DNA of 64,000 nucleotides from assembly GCF_001428075.1 (NCBI RefSeq), contig NZ_LMSI01000012.1:68507-132506 (forward strand), in the 5' to 3' direction. A program made the translations under genes and the position numbers. Under the pieces are notes generated by a model. It saw only the letters and a program-made list of their open reading frames with translations. It made no database searches and was not told the DNA's origin. Positions 54,733-63,574 of this stretch are shown here, piece by piece; positions within the stretch are counted from its first letter, which is position 1; each line of letters begins with the position of its first letter. The stretch is from Arthrobacter sp. Soil764. GTDB lineage: Bacteria > Actinomycetota > Actinomycetes > Actinomycetales > Micrococcaceae.

Positions 54733-55971
54733 CTAATGCACAACAATCGGCTGGAAGCCCTCGGCACGGAGTGCGCTGAGGACCTGCTCCCCGTGCTGGT
54801 GGCCCTTGGTTTCCAGGTTGACGGTGATGGAGACGTCACCCATGCTGATGGAACCTCCCACGCGGGTGTGGTCCAGGCCGGTGACGTTGGCATCGTTTTC
54901 AGCAATGATCCGGGCAATGGTTGCCAGCGAGCCGGGGCGGTCATCGAGCATCATCCGCACCGTCATGTAGCGGCCGGCAGCGGAGAGGCCGCGCTGGATC
55001 ACCTTCAGCATGAGCATGGGGTCGATATTGCCGCCGGAGAGCACCGCCACGGTGGTTCCCGGGTTCTCGATCTTGCCGTCCATGAGCGCGGCGACACCCA
55101 CCGCACCGGCGGGTTCAACCACCATCTTGGCCCGTTCCAGCAGGAAGATCAGGGCACGGGCCAGGGAGTCCTCGCTGACGGTGACAACATCGTCCACCAG
55201 TTCACGGATGATGCTGAACGGCAGCTGCCCGGGGCGCCCCACGGCAATGCCGTCCGCCATGGTGGAGACCTTCTTCAACGGCACCAGTGCATCGGCTGCT
55301 AGCGAAGGCGGGTAGGCGGCAGCGTTCTCCGCCTGTACCCCGATGATACGGATCTCCCGGCCAAGTTCCCTGGCACGGGCCTTGATGGCGACGGCGACCC
55401 CAGCCAGGAGCCCCCCGCCGCCCACGCCCATGAGGATCGTGTCAACGTTGGGAACCTGCTCCAGGATCTCCAGGCCCACAGTGCCCTGGCCGGCCACCAC
55501 GTCCACATTGTCGAAGGGATGGACGAAGACCATGCCGGTTTCGTTGCTGTAACGCTGGGCTTCGGCGAGCGCCTCGTCCACGTTGTGCCCGTGCAGGACC
55601 ACTTCGGCACCATGGCTGCGGGTGGCGGCGAGTTTGGGCAGTGCCACGCCCAGCGGCATGTAGATCCGGGCCTTGATGCCCAGGCTCTTGGCGGCTACGG
55701 CAACGCCCTGGGCATGGTTGCCGGCGGAGGCTGCCACCACTCCCCTCTTTTTCTCGTCAGGGGAGAGCCGCGCCATCCGGACGTAGGCGCCGCGAACCTT
55801 GAACGAGCCCGCACGCTGCAGGTTTTCGCATTTGAAATAGACATCGCCGCCTACCATGCCCCCCAGCGCCCGCGACGATTCCACGGGAGTGCGCGCAATA
55901 ATCCCGTCAAGCAGCTTCTGCGCCTCAAGGACATCGTCCAGTGTGACGGGAAGGGTTTCAAGGATCTTCAC
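54733..55971 (-). CDS. ilvA: Threonine ammonia-lyase with one ACT domain
   Basis: PLP enzyme that converts threonine to 2-oxobutyrate and ammonia, the entry to isoleucine synthesis or threonine catabolism. The PLP lysine is in RAGSFKVRGAYVRMA (about residue 57), ASAGNHAQGVA and the glycine loop GVGGGGLLAG are present, and a single C-terminal ACT domain (about residues 330-405) gives allosteric control. The length of 412 residues is that of the one-ACT class, so a catabolic TdcB-like role is also possible. The start is four bases from the end of the upstream permease. Confidence 0.93.
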   Translation of the reverse strand: MKILETLPVTLDDVLEAQKLLDGIIARTPVESSRALGGMVGGDVYFKCENLQRAGSFKVRGAYVRMARLSPDEKKRGVVAASAGNHAQGVAVAAKSLGIKARIYMPLGVALPKLAATRSHGAEVVLHGHNVDEALAEAQRYSNETGMVFVHPFDNVDVVAGQGTVGLEILEQVPNVDTILMGVGGGGLLAGVAVAIKARARELGREIRIIGVQAENAAAYPPSLAADALVPLKKVSTMADGIAVGRPGQLPFSIIRELVDDVVTVSEDSLARALIFLLERAKMVVEPAGAVGVAALMDGKIENPGTTVAVLSGGNIDPMLMLKVIQRGLSAAGRYMTVRMMLDDRPGSLATIARIIAENDANVTGLDHTRVGGSISMGDVSITVNLETKGHQHGEQVLSALRAEGFQPIVVH

Positions 55972-55974
55972 GGA

Positions 55975-57306
55975 CTACTCTCCTCTGGGTTCTGCTCCGG
56001 TGCCTTCCGGGGAGGAAGCGCGGGCATCACGGTGTTCGGCGGGGGTGCCGGACGCCGTGTCCCGCCCCGAACTTGGTGCAGACGGCGGTTCAACGTCCTT
56101 GATGGTGTTGTCCCCGCCTGCTCCGGCCGTGATGGGCTTCCCGGCGATTACCGGCACCTGTTCATGTTCCCACGTTCTGGCGGCGATGTAGCGAACAGCC
56201 GAGTTTGCTACGGCCAGGATGGGTACGGAGAACAGCGCTCCGGGGATCCCGGCGAGGTAGGACCCCGCCGCAACGCTGAGGATCACTGCCACCGGATGCA
56301 GCGAAACTGCCTTGCCCATGACCAGCGGCTGCAGGATGTGGCCTTCGAGCTGCTGGACCAGCAGGACGATGGCCAGCATGATCAGCGCGTTGATGGGGCC
56401 GTTTGCCACCAGGGCCAGCAGAATGGCGACGATGCCGGTCAAAAGCGCACCCACCACGGGGATGAAGGAGCCGAGGAAAACCAGCACGCCCAGGGGAAGC
56501 GCAAGCGGGACACCGATGATGGCGGCACCCACGCCGATGCCAAGCGCGTCGACAGCCGCGACAAACATCTGGATGCGGGCGTAGCTGACCATGGACGCCC
56601 AGCCCTTGCGGCCCGCACCGAACGTCGCGGCGCGGGCCTTCCGGGGAAGCATCCTGACCAGGAACGCCCAGATCCGGTCACCTTCCAGGAGGAAGAAGAT
56701 GAGGATGAACAGCGAGAGGAGCATTCCGGCGGCGAAGTGGCCGGCGGTGCTGCCGAAGGACAGGGCACCGCTGAGGATGCTGCTGCTGTTGTTCTGCAGC
56801 GCGTCGGTGGCTTCCTTGATGTACTGGTCGATCTGGGCGGCGGTCAGGTGCAGGGGGCCGGCTGACAGCCAGTCCTGGACCTGCCGCACGCCTTCGAGCG
56901 CCTGGGAGTAGAGCTCGCCGAAACCAACCACGAGTTGCCTGCCCACCAGGGCCAGCGCGCCGACGATGACACCGATGAACCCAAGGACTGTCACGGCAAC
57001 AGCGAGGCCTGCAGGCAGTCCGCGCCGCTTCAGCCACGCCGTGACCGGGCTCAGGAGACCGGCAAGGAGGGCGGCCACCATGACCGGGATGATCAGGAGG
57101 GTGATGTGGCTGAGCAGCCAGACAAGCGTCCCCACCATCAGGAGGATCAGGCCCAGCCGCCATGACCATGAAGCGGCGATGCGGATGCCGTACGGTATGT
57201 CCTTGTCCAGTTCACGGTCCGTCAGGACCCGCAGCGGCGCAGCAGGTGCCGGCGCGGGTAGGGGGTCCGGGTGGGCCAGGGTAACGTCGTCCTCTTTTGG
57301 CGTCAT
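55975..57306 (-). CDS. AI-2E family transporter (PerM/TqsA-like)
   Basis: Eight or so membrane segments with the family layout: an N-terminal pair, a central soluble helix region (QALEGVRQVQDWLSAG) and the C-terminal FLGSFIPVVGALLTG and VMGKAVSLHPVAVILSV. The family is named for autoinducer-2 export but includes general permeases; the substrate is unknown. Acidic and Pro/Ala-rich tails flank the core. It is the first gene of a run with ilvA and rhomboid, with three-base and eight-base gaps. Confidence 0.9.
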   Translation of the reverse strand: MTPKEDDVTLAHPDPLPAPAPAAPLRVLTDRELDKDIPYGIRIAASWSWRLGLILLMVGTLVWLLSHITLLIIPVMVAALLAGLLSPVTAWLKRRGLPAGLAVAVTVLGFIGVIVGALALVGRQLVVGFGELYSQALEGVRQVQDWLSAGPLHLTAAQIDQYIKEATDALQNNSSSILSGALSFGSTAGHFAAGMLLSLFILIFFLLEGDRIWAFLVRMLPRKARAATFGAGRKGWASMVSYARIQMFVAAVDALGIGVGAAIIGVPLALPLGVLVFLGSFIPVVGALLTGIVAILLALVANGPINALIMLAIVLLVQQLEGHILQPLVMGKAVSLHPVAVILSVAAGSYLAGIPGALFSVPILAVANSAVRYIAARTWEHEQVPVIAGKPITAGAGGDNTIKDVEPPSAPSSGRDTASGTPAEHRDARASSPEGTGAEPRGE

Positions 57307-57342
57307 ATGCCAATACTTCCGCAGCGGTGGCCCAATGGGAAA

Positions 57343-58305
57343 CTACTGCACTGCCGTGCCGGGCTTGTAGTCGATGCCCCATTCCATGCTGAAGGACTCC
57401 CCCGGCGGCAGCCACCGCAGGCCGTCGCCGGAGTTGAATGCATTCGCAGGGCCCGTCATGGGTTCCACTGCCACTGCCCGGCTCCGGTCAGGGTAGACCG
57501 TGCTCACGTAGACGTGGACGTACCGGCAGGCCTCGTCCTGCCAGAGCGATACCTCGCTGCCGTCGGCGGCTGCGAGGGTGTGGCGGGCTGCGCCGTCCTC
57601 GAAGCGGAGGTCCGTCAGGGCAACGTCCACTGCCAGGTCCGCTATGTGCCTGCCCGAACGAAAGTCGACATCCCCGTCGACAGGGGCGGAGCTGCGCGGA
57701 ATCAGCCGCTCATCAGTCACCAGCCGGGTGGCGGCGGAAACGGTCAGCTGCAATTCCTCAACCGGAGTGTCGCCAAGCCGCAGGTAGGGGTGGGCGCCGA
57801 GGACAAACGGGGCGGCTGCCGCGGAGTCATTGGTGAGCCTTTGCCTGACGCGCAGTCCCAGGTCTTCGGAAATCCGGTACTCCACCCTGTGCCGGACCAG
57901 GAAAGGGTAGCCGTGCTGCGGAAAAACGGTCGCTTCCAGGGCCACGGCCTCCGGGGACTCCGCCAGCACCGCGTAGCCGGTGTTTCGCAGCAGGCCGTGG
58001 CTGGCATTGTTGCGGGACACCTCGGTGATGTCCAGCTGCTGCTTCCTGCCATCCAGGAACCAAACGCCGTCCTCCACCCTGTTGGCCCAGGGCGCCAACG
58101 TTATGCCAGCCCCGCCGGGAGCGATCTGGTCATCGCCGTAGGTTTCGGTCAGCTGGATCCCGCCCCGGCTGAACGAGCGGAGCCCCGCGGCCAGCTCGGT
58201 GACCACGGCCACGGCGTCGCCCCGGCGGAGTTCATGTTGCCGGCCCGTAGCGCAGGAGCGGATGGATGAGCGGGTGGACGTTCCGTCGTTGGAAGAGGCT
58301 GTCAT
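57343..58305 (-). CDS. galM: Aldose 1-epimerase (galactose mutarotase-like)
   Basis: Galactose mutarotase-fold enzyme that interconverts alpha and beta anomers before galactokinase. The catalytic histidine region SHGLLRNTGYAV, the second histidine in LGAHPYLRLGD and the glutamate in VEPMTGPANAFNSGDGL are visible. ATG 58305 is seven bases after a TACCGT box on the minus strand, suggesting a leaderless start and 320 residues; an ATG two codons upstream is the alternative. Divergent from galT-galK, with which it forms a galactose locus. Confidence 0.9.
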   Translation of the reverse strand: MTASSNDGTSTRSSIRSCATGRQHELRRGDAVAVVTELAAGLRSFSRGGIQLTETYGDDQIAPGGAGITLAPWANRVEDGVWFLDGRKQQLDITEVSRNNASHGLLRNTGYAVLAESPEAVALEATVFPQHGYPFLVRHRVEYRISEDLGLRVRQRLTNDSAAAAPFVLGAHPYLRLGDTPVEELQLTVSAATRLVTDERLIPRSSAPVDGDVDFRSGRHIADLAVDVALTDLRFEDGAARHTLAAADGSEVSLWQDEACRYVHVYVSTVYPDRSRAVAVEPMTGPANAFNSGDGLRWLPPGESFSMEWGIDYKPGTAVQ

Positions 58306-58414
58306 GGGCATTACGGTACATGCCGCTGCCGGAATCGGGCAGCGCCCTGCCACCTGCTCTGTTACTTTTTGTTGTTAACTATTCATTCTTGATCGTTTAT
58401 GCGAAACTTTCTAC

Positions 58415-59572
58415 ATGACAGGGATCACCAGTACCAGACTCTCCGACGGGCGGGAGCTGATTTACTTCGATGACGACAGCACCAGTACCTCCCGCGCCGA
58501 CCACCTCACCACCGACCACCGCGGCCTGCCCGCCCGCGGGGAGCCCGGCGAGGTGCGCTTCGATGCCTTGACGGACGAATGGGTGGCTGTTGCCGCGCAC
58601 CGCCAGACCCGCACCCACCTGCCGCCGGCGGACCAGTGCCCCATTTGTCCCACCACTCCTGCCAACGCGTCCGAAATTCCAGCCGCCGATTACGACGTCG
58701 TGGTCTTCGAAAACAGGTTTCCCTCGCTGGGACCGGCGTTGGGACCCGTGCCGGAGAATGCCGCTTGGGGAACGAAGGGTCCGGCGTACGGCCGCTGCGA
58801 AGTGGTGTCCTTCACCCCTGAACACACCGGGTCCTTCAGCGGCCTCAGTGTCGAGCGGTCCCGCACGGTGATTGAAGCCTGGTCGCAGCGCACCGCGGCC
58901 CTGAGCGCCATGACCGGCATCAAACAGGTGTTCCCCTTCGAAAACCGCGGCGCCGACATCGGCGTGACCCTGCACCACCCGCATGGACAGATCTACGCCT
59001 ACCCCTACGTCACACCGCGGGCCGGCACCCTGGGCGCGGCGGCGCGGAAGTACTACGATGCGCAGGACGGCAACGCCACCCTGACCGGCTCCCTGCTGCG
59101 GGCCGAACGGGAGGACGGCAGCAGGATGGTCCTGGAAGGCACGCATTTCAGCGCCTACGTGCCCTTCGCGGCCCGGTGGCCCCTGGAAATCCATCTGGTC
59201 CCGCACCGCCACGTCCCGGACCTGGCGGCCTTGAGCGGAGAGGAAAAGGATGAACTGGCACAGGTCTACCTCGACCTCCTCAAGCGGGTGGATGCGCTGT
59301 ACCCCACGCCTACCCCCTACATCTCCGCGTGGCACCAGGCGCCGCTGGATGACCTCCTCCGGCCGGCGGGCTACCTCCATCTCCAGCTGACCTCCCCGCG
59401 CAGGGCGGCCGACAAGCTGAAGTACCTGGCCGGCTCCGAGGCCGCCATGGGCGCCTTCATCAATGACACCACCCCCGAAACAGTGGCCGAACGGCTGCGC
59501 ACTGTTGCCGTCCCGCCGTCGACCGTTCCTGCCGCCGCCGTGGCGGCAACCCCGGAAGGAGCCTCCGCATGA
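58415..59572 (+). CDS. galT: Galactose-1-phosphate uridylyltransferase
   Basis: Leloir-pathway HIT-superfamily enzyme that exchanges UMP between UDP-glucose and galactose-1-phosphate. The active-site triad region TLHHPHGQIYAYPYV carries the nucleophilic histidine (about residue 189), and zinc-site cysteines occur in QCPICPT. The length of 385 residues is usual. An AT-rich stretch (58361-58410) upstream probably holds the promoter; GAAACT lies six bases before the ATG. The end overlaps galK by ATGA. Confidence 0.96.
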   Translation: MTGITSTRLSDGRELIYFDDDSTSTSRADHLTTDHRGLPARGEPGEVRFDALTDEWVAVAAHRQTRTHLPPADQCPICPTTPANASEIPAADYDVVVFENRFPSLGPALGPVPENAAWGTKGPAYGRCEVVSFTPEHTGSFSGLSVERSRTVIEAWSQRTAALSAMTGIKQVFPFENRGADIGVTLHHPHGQIYAYPYVTPRAGTLGAAARKYYDAQDGNATLTGSLLRAEREDGSRMVLEGTHFSAYVPFAARWPLEIHLVPHRHVPDLAALSGEEKDELAQVYLDLLKRVDALYPTPTPYISAWHQAPLDDLLRPAGYLHLQLTSPRRAADKLKYLAGSEAAMGAFINDTTPETVAERLRTVAVPPSTVPAAAVAATPEGASA

Positions 59573-60747
59573 CCAGTCAGGACCAGGCCATGGCCGCACC
59601 TGCCGCCCAGGACCTCAGTGCCCGCTTTGAGCATGAATTCGGAAGCGCACCCGACGGCGTATGGCAGGCTCCGGGGCGCGTGAACCTGATCGGCGAGCAT
59701 ACCGACTACAACGAGGGCTTTGTGCTTCCGTTCGCCATCGACCGCACCGCCCGGGTGGCCGTCGCCGCCCGGGCGGATTCGACCGTGCGGCTCCTGTCCA
59801 CATACGGCGACCAGGGCGTGGTCAGCACAACGCTCGACACCCTGCAGCCCGGAACAGCGAAGGGTTGGACCAAGTACCCGCTCGGCGTCATGTGGGCCCT
59901 CCGGGAGCGGGGCGTTGCCGTTCCCGGACTGGACCTGCTCCTGGACTCAAACGTGCCGCTCGGTGCCGGCCTGTCGTCGTCGCACGCCATCGAATGTGCT
60001 GTGGTCACGGCGCTGAACGACCTCACGGGCGCGGGGTTGGCGGCCGAGGACATGGTGCTGGCAACCCAGCGGGCGGAAAACGACTTCGTTGGTGCGCCCA
60101 CGGGGATCATGGACCAGTCCGCGTCCCTTCGCGGTGCAAAGGGCCACGCTGTCTTCCTCGATTGCCGGGACCAGAAAGCAAACCTGGTTCCTTTCGAGAC
60201 CGAACCCGCAGGCCTGGTGCTCCTGGTGATCGACACCAAGGTGTCCCACTCCCACGCCGACGGCGGCTATGCCTCGCGCCGGGCATCCTGTGAGCTGGGC
60301 GCGGAGGTGCTGGGGGTGAAGGCGCTGCGGGACGTCGGGGTGGCTGACCTCGAAGAGGCCGCCGGTCTCCTCGATGAGGTCACGTTCCGGCGGGTGCGGC
60401 ACGTGGTCACCGAGAATGACCGGGTGCTCCAGACCGTTGAGCTCCTGGGCGGCGCCGGGCCAAGCGCCATCGGCCAAATGCTCGATGCCAGCCATGCTTC
60501 CATGCGGGACGACTTTGAAATTTCGTGCCCGGAGCTGGACCTGGCCGTGGACACGTCCCGGGCCCATGGGGCCATTGGTGCCCGCATGACCGGGGGCGGG
60601 TTTGGCGGCGCGGCCATTGCGCTGACGCCGGTGGACGCCGAGCAGGCGGTGCGTGCCGCCGTCGTGAAGGCTTTCGCCGATGCCGGCTACAGGGCGCCGG
60701 ATATCTTCACCGTCTCCCCTGCCGCCGGAGCCATGCGCGTCGCCTAG
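59569..60747 (+). CDS. galK: Galactokinase
   Basis: GHMP kinase that phosphorylates galactose at C1. The galactokinase signature GRVNLIGEHTDYNEGFVLP is near residues 36-54, the ATP loop PLGAGLSSSHAIE near 130-142, and the C-terminal ARMTGGGFGGAAI is present. The length of 392 residues is normal. It is translationally coupled to galT by a four-base overlap. galE is not in this window. A strong terminator follows. Confidence 0.97.
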   Translation: MTSQDQAMAAPAAQDLSARFEHEFGSAPDGVWQAPGRVNLIGEHTDYNEGFVLPFAIDRTARVAVAARADSTVRLLSTYGDQGVVSTTLDTLQPGTAKGWTKYPLGVMWALRERGVAVPGLDLLLDSNVPLGAGLSSSHAIECAVVTALNDLTGAGLAAEDMVLATQRAENDFVGAPTGIMDQSASLRGAKGHAVFLDCRDQKANLVPFETEPAGLVLLVIDTKVSHSHADGGYASRRASCELGAEVLGVKALRDVGVADLEEAAGLLDEVTFRRVRHVVTENDRVLQTVELLGGAGPSAIGQMLDASHASMRDDFEISCPELDLAVDTSRAHGAIGARMTGGGFGGAAIALTPVDAEQAVRAAVVKAFADAGYRAPDIFTVSPAAGAMRVA

Positions 60748-60785
60748 CGCGCGTCGGGCGGCTGAGGCCGGCTGCACGTTAACGA

Positions 60786-60829
60786 CCGTGGGCCCCACCA
60801 GTCCGGTGGGGCCCACGGTTGTTTGGTTT
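60786..60829 (+). terminator. Terminator of the galT-galK operon
   Basis: A perfect 14-bp stem (60786-60799 with 60805-60818) and a five-base loop are followed by TTGTTTGGTTT. It lies 38 bases after the galK stop codon, just before the convergent Bax1-I gene end. Confidence 0.93.
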
Positions 60830-60854
60830 ACGACGGCGGAAGCTGCCGGGGTGC

Positions 60855-61775
60855 CTAGTCGTCGCCGCGCAGGATGGCGAGCAGGCGGATGATCTCCACG
60901 TACAGCCAGACAAGCGTGACGGTCAGGCCGAAGGCGGCTGTCCAGGAGAAGCGCTGCGGGGCTCCGCTGCGGACGCCTTCTTCGATGCTGGTGAAGTCCA
61001 TGATCAGCGAGAACGCGGCGAGGCCGATGGCCAGCAGGCCGATGAAGACGCCCAGCGGGATGCCGAAGATCTCAAAGCTGGTGCGCAGGCCGAACGGGCT
61101 CTGCACGGCCCCTGTCCACATCATGATCATGTTGATCAGCGCAAACACGGCGTAGCCGATGATGGCGATCATGAAGAACCGCATGGCGCGGGGCGTGGCC
61201 CGGACCTTGCCGCTCTTGAAGAGGACCAGGGTCACGGCGAAGACGGACAGTGTGCCGATGACGGCCTGCAGGCCGACGCCGGGGAACATGCCGTCGAGGA
61301 TCCGGGTCAAGCCGCCTAGGAACAGGCCCTCGAGAGCCGCGTAGGCGAGGATCAGCGCCGGCGACGGCTGCTTCTTGAAGGTGTTGACCAAGGCGAGTAC
61401 GAACCCGCCCAGGGCACCGACGATCATCAGCAGGGAGGCCAGGCCCTGCGCCACCACAAGGGTGACTGCGGCGCCGGCGACCACTGCGGCGAGGCAGGCA
61501 GCAGTCTTCATGATGACGTCGTCGAACGTCATCCGTCCGGTGTCCGCCGGGCCGGCCGACGGCTGGCTGTACATCTGGCGCAGCTGTTCGTCGGTCATGC
61601 TCTGGGGCTGCGTGCCCCAGCCCTGCTGACCGTACGGCTGCTGTCCGTAGGGCGCCTGGCCGCCATAAGGCTGCTGGCCATAGGGAGCGCCGTAGGGAGC
61701 CTGCGGGACAGGCGGTGCCTGGGTGGCTCCACGGAAACTCTTTCCGTTGAAGATCGGGTTGCCGCCAAGTGCCAT
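60855..61775 (-). CDS. Bax inhibitor-1 / YccA family membrane protein
   Basis: A 306-residue protein with a cytoplasmic N-terminus built of Tyr/Gly/Gln repeats (YGQQPYGG-type, about residues 27-50) and seven hydrophobic segments of the actinobacterial Bax1-I (PF12811-type) family, ending in a charged tail. TMBIM-fold relatives act as pH-sensitive calcium leak channels; the role here is unknown. ATG 61775 has GGAGGA eight bases upstream; the longer open frame to 61970 lacks a signal. It is convergent with galK. Confidence 0.9.
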   Translation of the reverse strand: MALGGNPIFNGKSFRGATQAPPVPQAPYGAPYGQQPYGGQAPYGQQPYGQQGWGTQPQSMTDEQLRQMYSQPSAGPADTGRMTFDDVIMKTAACLAAVVAGAAVTLVVAQGLASLLMIVGALGGFVLALVNTFKKQPSPALILAYAALEGLFLGGLTRILDGMFPGVGLQAVIGTLSVFAVTLVLFKSGKVRATPRAMRFFMIAIIGYAVFALINMIMMWTGAVQSPFGLRTSFEIFGIPLGVFIGLLAIGLAAFSLIMDFTSIEEGVRSGAPQRFSWTAAFGLTVTLVWLYVEIIRLLAILRGDD

Positions 61776-61926
61776 TGCGGGATTCCTCCATGTGGATGTG
61801 GGTGATGAGCTTTTTGTTACGCTACCAATTCCCACGTGGGGCAGGCAGGGAAAGTTCCCGCGGGGCCCGGTTGCAACCGAACCGTGACCGTTGCGCCTCT
61901 CAAAGCACCGGACCCCGTTGAGCCAA

Positions 61927-62640
61927 CTACCCCACCCCCAGGTAGGCCTCCTTGATGGACGGATCCTCAAGCAGCTGCTTCCCGGTGCCGCTGTGGGTGA
62001 TCTCCCCGGTTTCCAGCACGAAGGCCCGGTGCGCCCCGGCCAGGGCCTGGTTGGCGTTTTGCTCCACCATCAGGACAGTGGTGCCCTGGTTGTTGATTTC
62101 CTTGATGATCTTGAAAATCTGGCGGATGAACTGCGGCGCCAGGCCCATGGACGGCTCGTCCAGCAGCAGCAGCTTCGGGTTGGACATCAGGGCCCGCCCG
62201 ATGGCCAGCATCTGCTGCTCGCCGCCGGACATGGTGCCCCCGTACTGCTTTTCCCGCTCCTTGAGCCGGGGAAAGAGGTCGAACACACGGTCCAGGTCCT
62301 TCCCCACTCCGCTGCGGTCCTTGCGTCCGAAGGTCCCCATGTCCAGGTTTTCCATGACGGTCATGCCCGGGAAGATACCGCGCCCTTCGGGAGCCTGGGA
62401 GATTCCATGGACCACCCGGATGTGTGCCTTCATCTTGGTGATGTCCTGGCCGGCGAAGGTGACCTTGCCTTCGGAGCAGTTCAAGAGCCCCGAGATGGTC
62501 CGCATGGTGGTGGTCTTGCCGGCACCATTGGCGCCGATGAGGGCCACGACTTCACCTTCGTCCACGGTGAAGGAGATGTTCCGCAGCGCCTGGATGCGGC
62601 CGTAGTGGACGGAAACGTCCTTAAGTTCAAGCAACGTCAT
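61927..62640 (-). CDS. livF: Branched-chain amino acid ABC transporter, ATPase LivF
   Basis: ATP-binding subunit of a Liv/urea-type importer. Walker A GANGAGKTTTMR, signature MSGGEQQMLAIGRALMSNPK and Walker B LLLLDEPSMGLAP are intact; the protein has 237 residues as in LivF. It overlaps livG by 14 bases, and the three genes livM-livG-livF form one transcript. No solute-binding protein is visible in the window; it would lie upstream, beyond the right edge. Confidence 0.94.
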   Translation of the reverse strand: MTLLELKDVSVHYGRIQALRNISFTVDEGEVVALIGANGAGKTTTMRTISGLLNCSEGKVTFAGQDITKMKAHIRVVHGISQAPEGRGIFPGMTVMENLDMGTFGRKDRSGVGKDLDRVFDLFPRLKEREKQYGGTMSGGEQQMLAIGRALMSNPKLLLLDEPSMGLAPQFIRQIFKIIKEINNQGTTVLMVEQNANQALAGAHRAFVLETGEITHSGTGKQLLEDPSIKEAYLGVG

Positions 62641-63574
62641 CTTCGGGCTCTCCTAGGTAGGCGGCAATAACGCGCGGGTCTTCGCGGATCTCGCGCGGCA
62701 GTCCATCCGCGATCTTCTTCCCGAATTCCAGCACGACGATCCTGTCTGTCACGCCCATCACGAGCTTCATATCGTGCTCAATCAGCAACACCGTGTAGCC
62801 CTCATCCCTGATGGTGCGGATAAGCGCCATCAGTTCCTCCTTCTCGGCAGGATTGAAGCCGGCCGCAGGCTCGTCGAGGCACAGCACCTTGGGATCGGTG
62901 GCCAGGGCCCGGGCGATCTCAAGGCGGCGCTGATAGCCGTACGGCAGCTGCCGGGACAGGACGTGGGCGTGGCTGCCGATGCCGACGAAGTCCAGCAGGG
63001 CCATGCCCCGCTCGATGGCGGACTTCTCCTCCCTGATGTGGGTGGGCAGGCGCAGCAGTGCCCCGCCGACGCTGGTCCGGTGCCGCGCGTCCAGGCCCAC
63101 CACAACGTTCTCAAGGGCCGTCATTTCACCGAACAACCGGATGTTCTGGAAGGTGCGCGACAGGCCCAGGCGGGTGATCTTGTGCTGCTTGATGCCGTTC
63201 AGGACCTGGCCCTCCAGCACCACCTTGCCGCTGGTGGGCTTGTAGACGCCCGTCATCGCGTTGAAGCAGGTGGTCTTGCCGGCACCGTTGGGCCCGATCA
63301 GCCCCAGGATCTCGCCCCGCTTGATGTTGAAGCTGATGTTGTCCAGCGCCACAAGCCCACCGAACTTGATGGTCAGGTTCTGCACCTCGACGATGTTGTC
63401 GCCAACCTTGACTGCGATATCGCGGTCCGGGGCCACCTTCTCGGCAAGCTCCTGGTCAACCCCGGCTTCGGCAAGGGCTTCAATGTCGATCTCGGGCGCA
63501 ACAGCGGCGGAACCGTCAACTGCGGGCTGCTCCTCCACGCTGCTGGAGCCTCCGTGCCTCTCCTCGGAGCTCAT
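62627..63574 (-). CDS. livG: Branched-chain amino acid ABC transporter, ATPase LivG
   Basis: The second ATPase of the importer, with Walker A GPNGAGKTTCFNAMTG, signature LPYGYQRRLEIARALATDPK and the LivG-specific EPAAGFNPAEKEELM. It has an unusual acidic N-terminal extension of about 57 residues before the cassette, so it is longer (315 residues) than the usual 250-260. Its ATG overlaps the livM stop by four bases and its end overlaps livF by 14 bases. Confidence 0.94.
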   Translation of the reverse strand: MSSEERHGGSSSVEEQPAVDGSAAVAPEIDIEALAEAGVDQELAEKVAPDRDIAVKVGDNIVEVQNLTIKFGGLVALDNISFNIKRGEILGLIGPNGAGKTTCFNAMTGVYKPTSGKVVLEGQVLNGIKQHKITRLGLSRTFQNIRLFGEMTALENVVVGLDARHRTSVGGALLRLPTHIREEKSAIERGMALLDFVGIGSHAHVLSRQLPYGYQRRLEIARALATDPKVLCLDEPAAGFNPAEKEELMALIRTIRDEGYTVLLIEHDMKLVMGVTDRIVVLEFGKKIADGLPREIREDPRVIAAYLGEPEDDVA

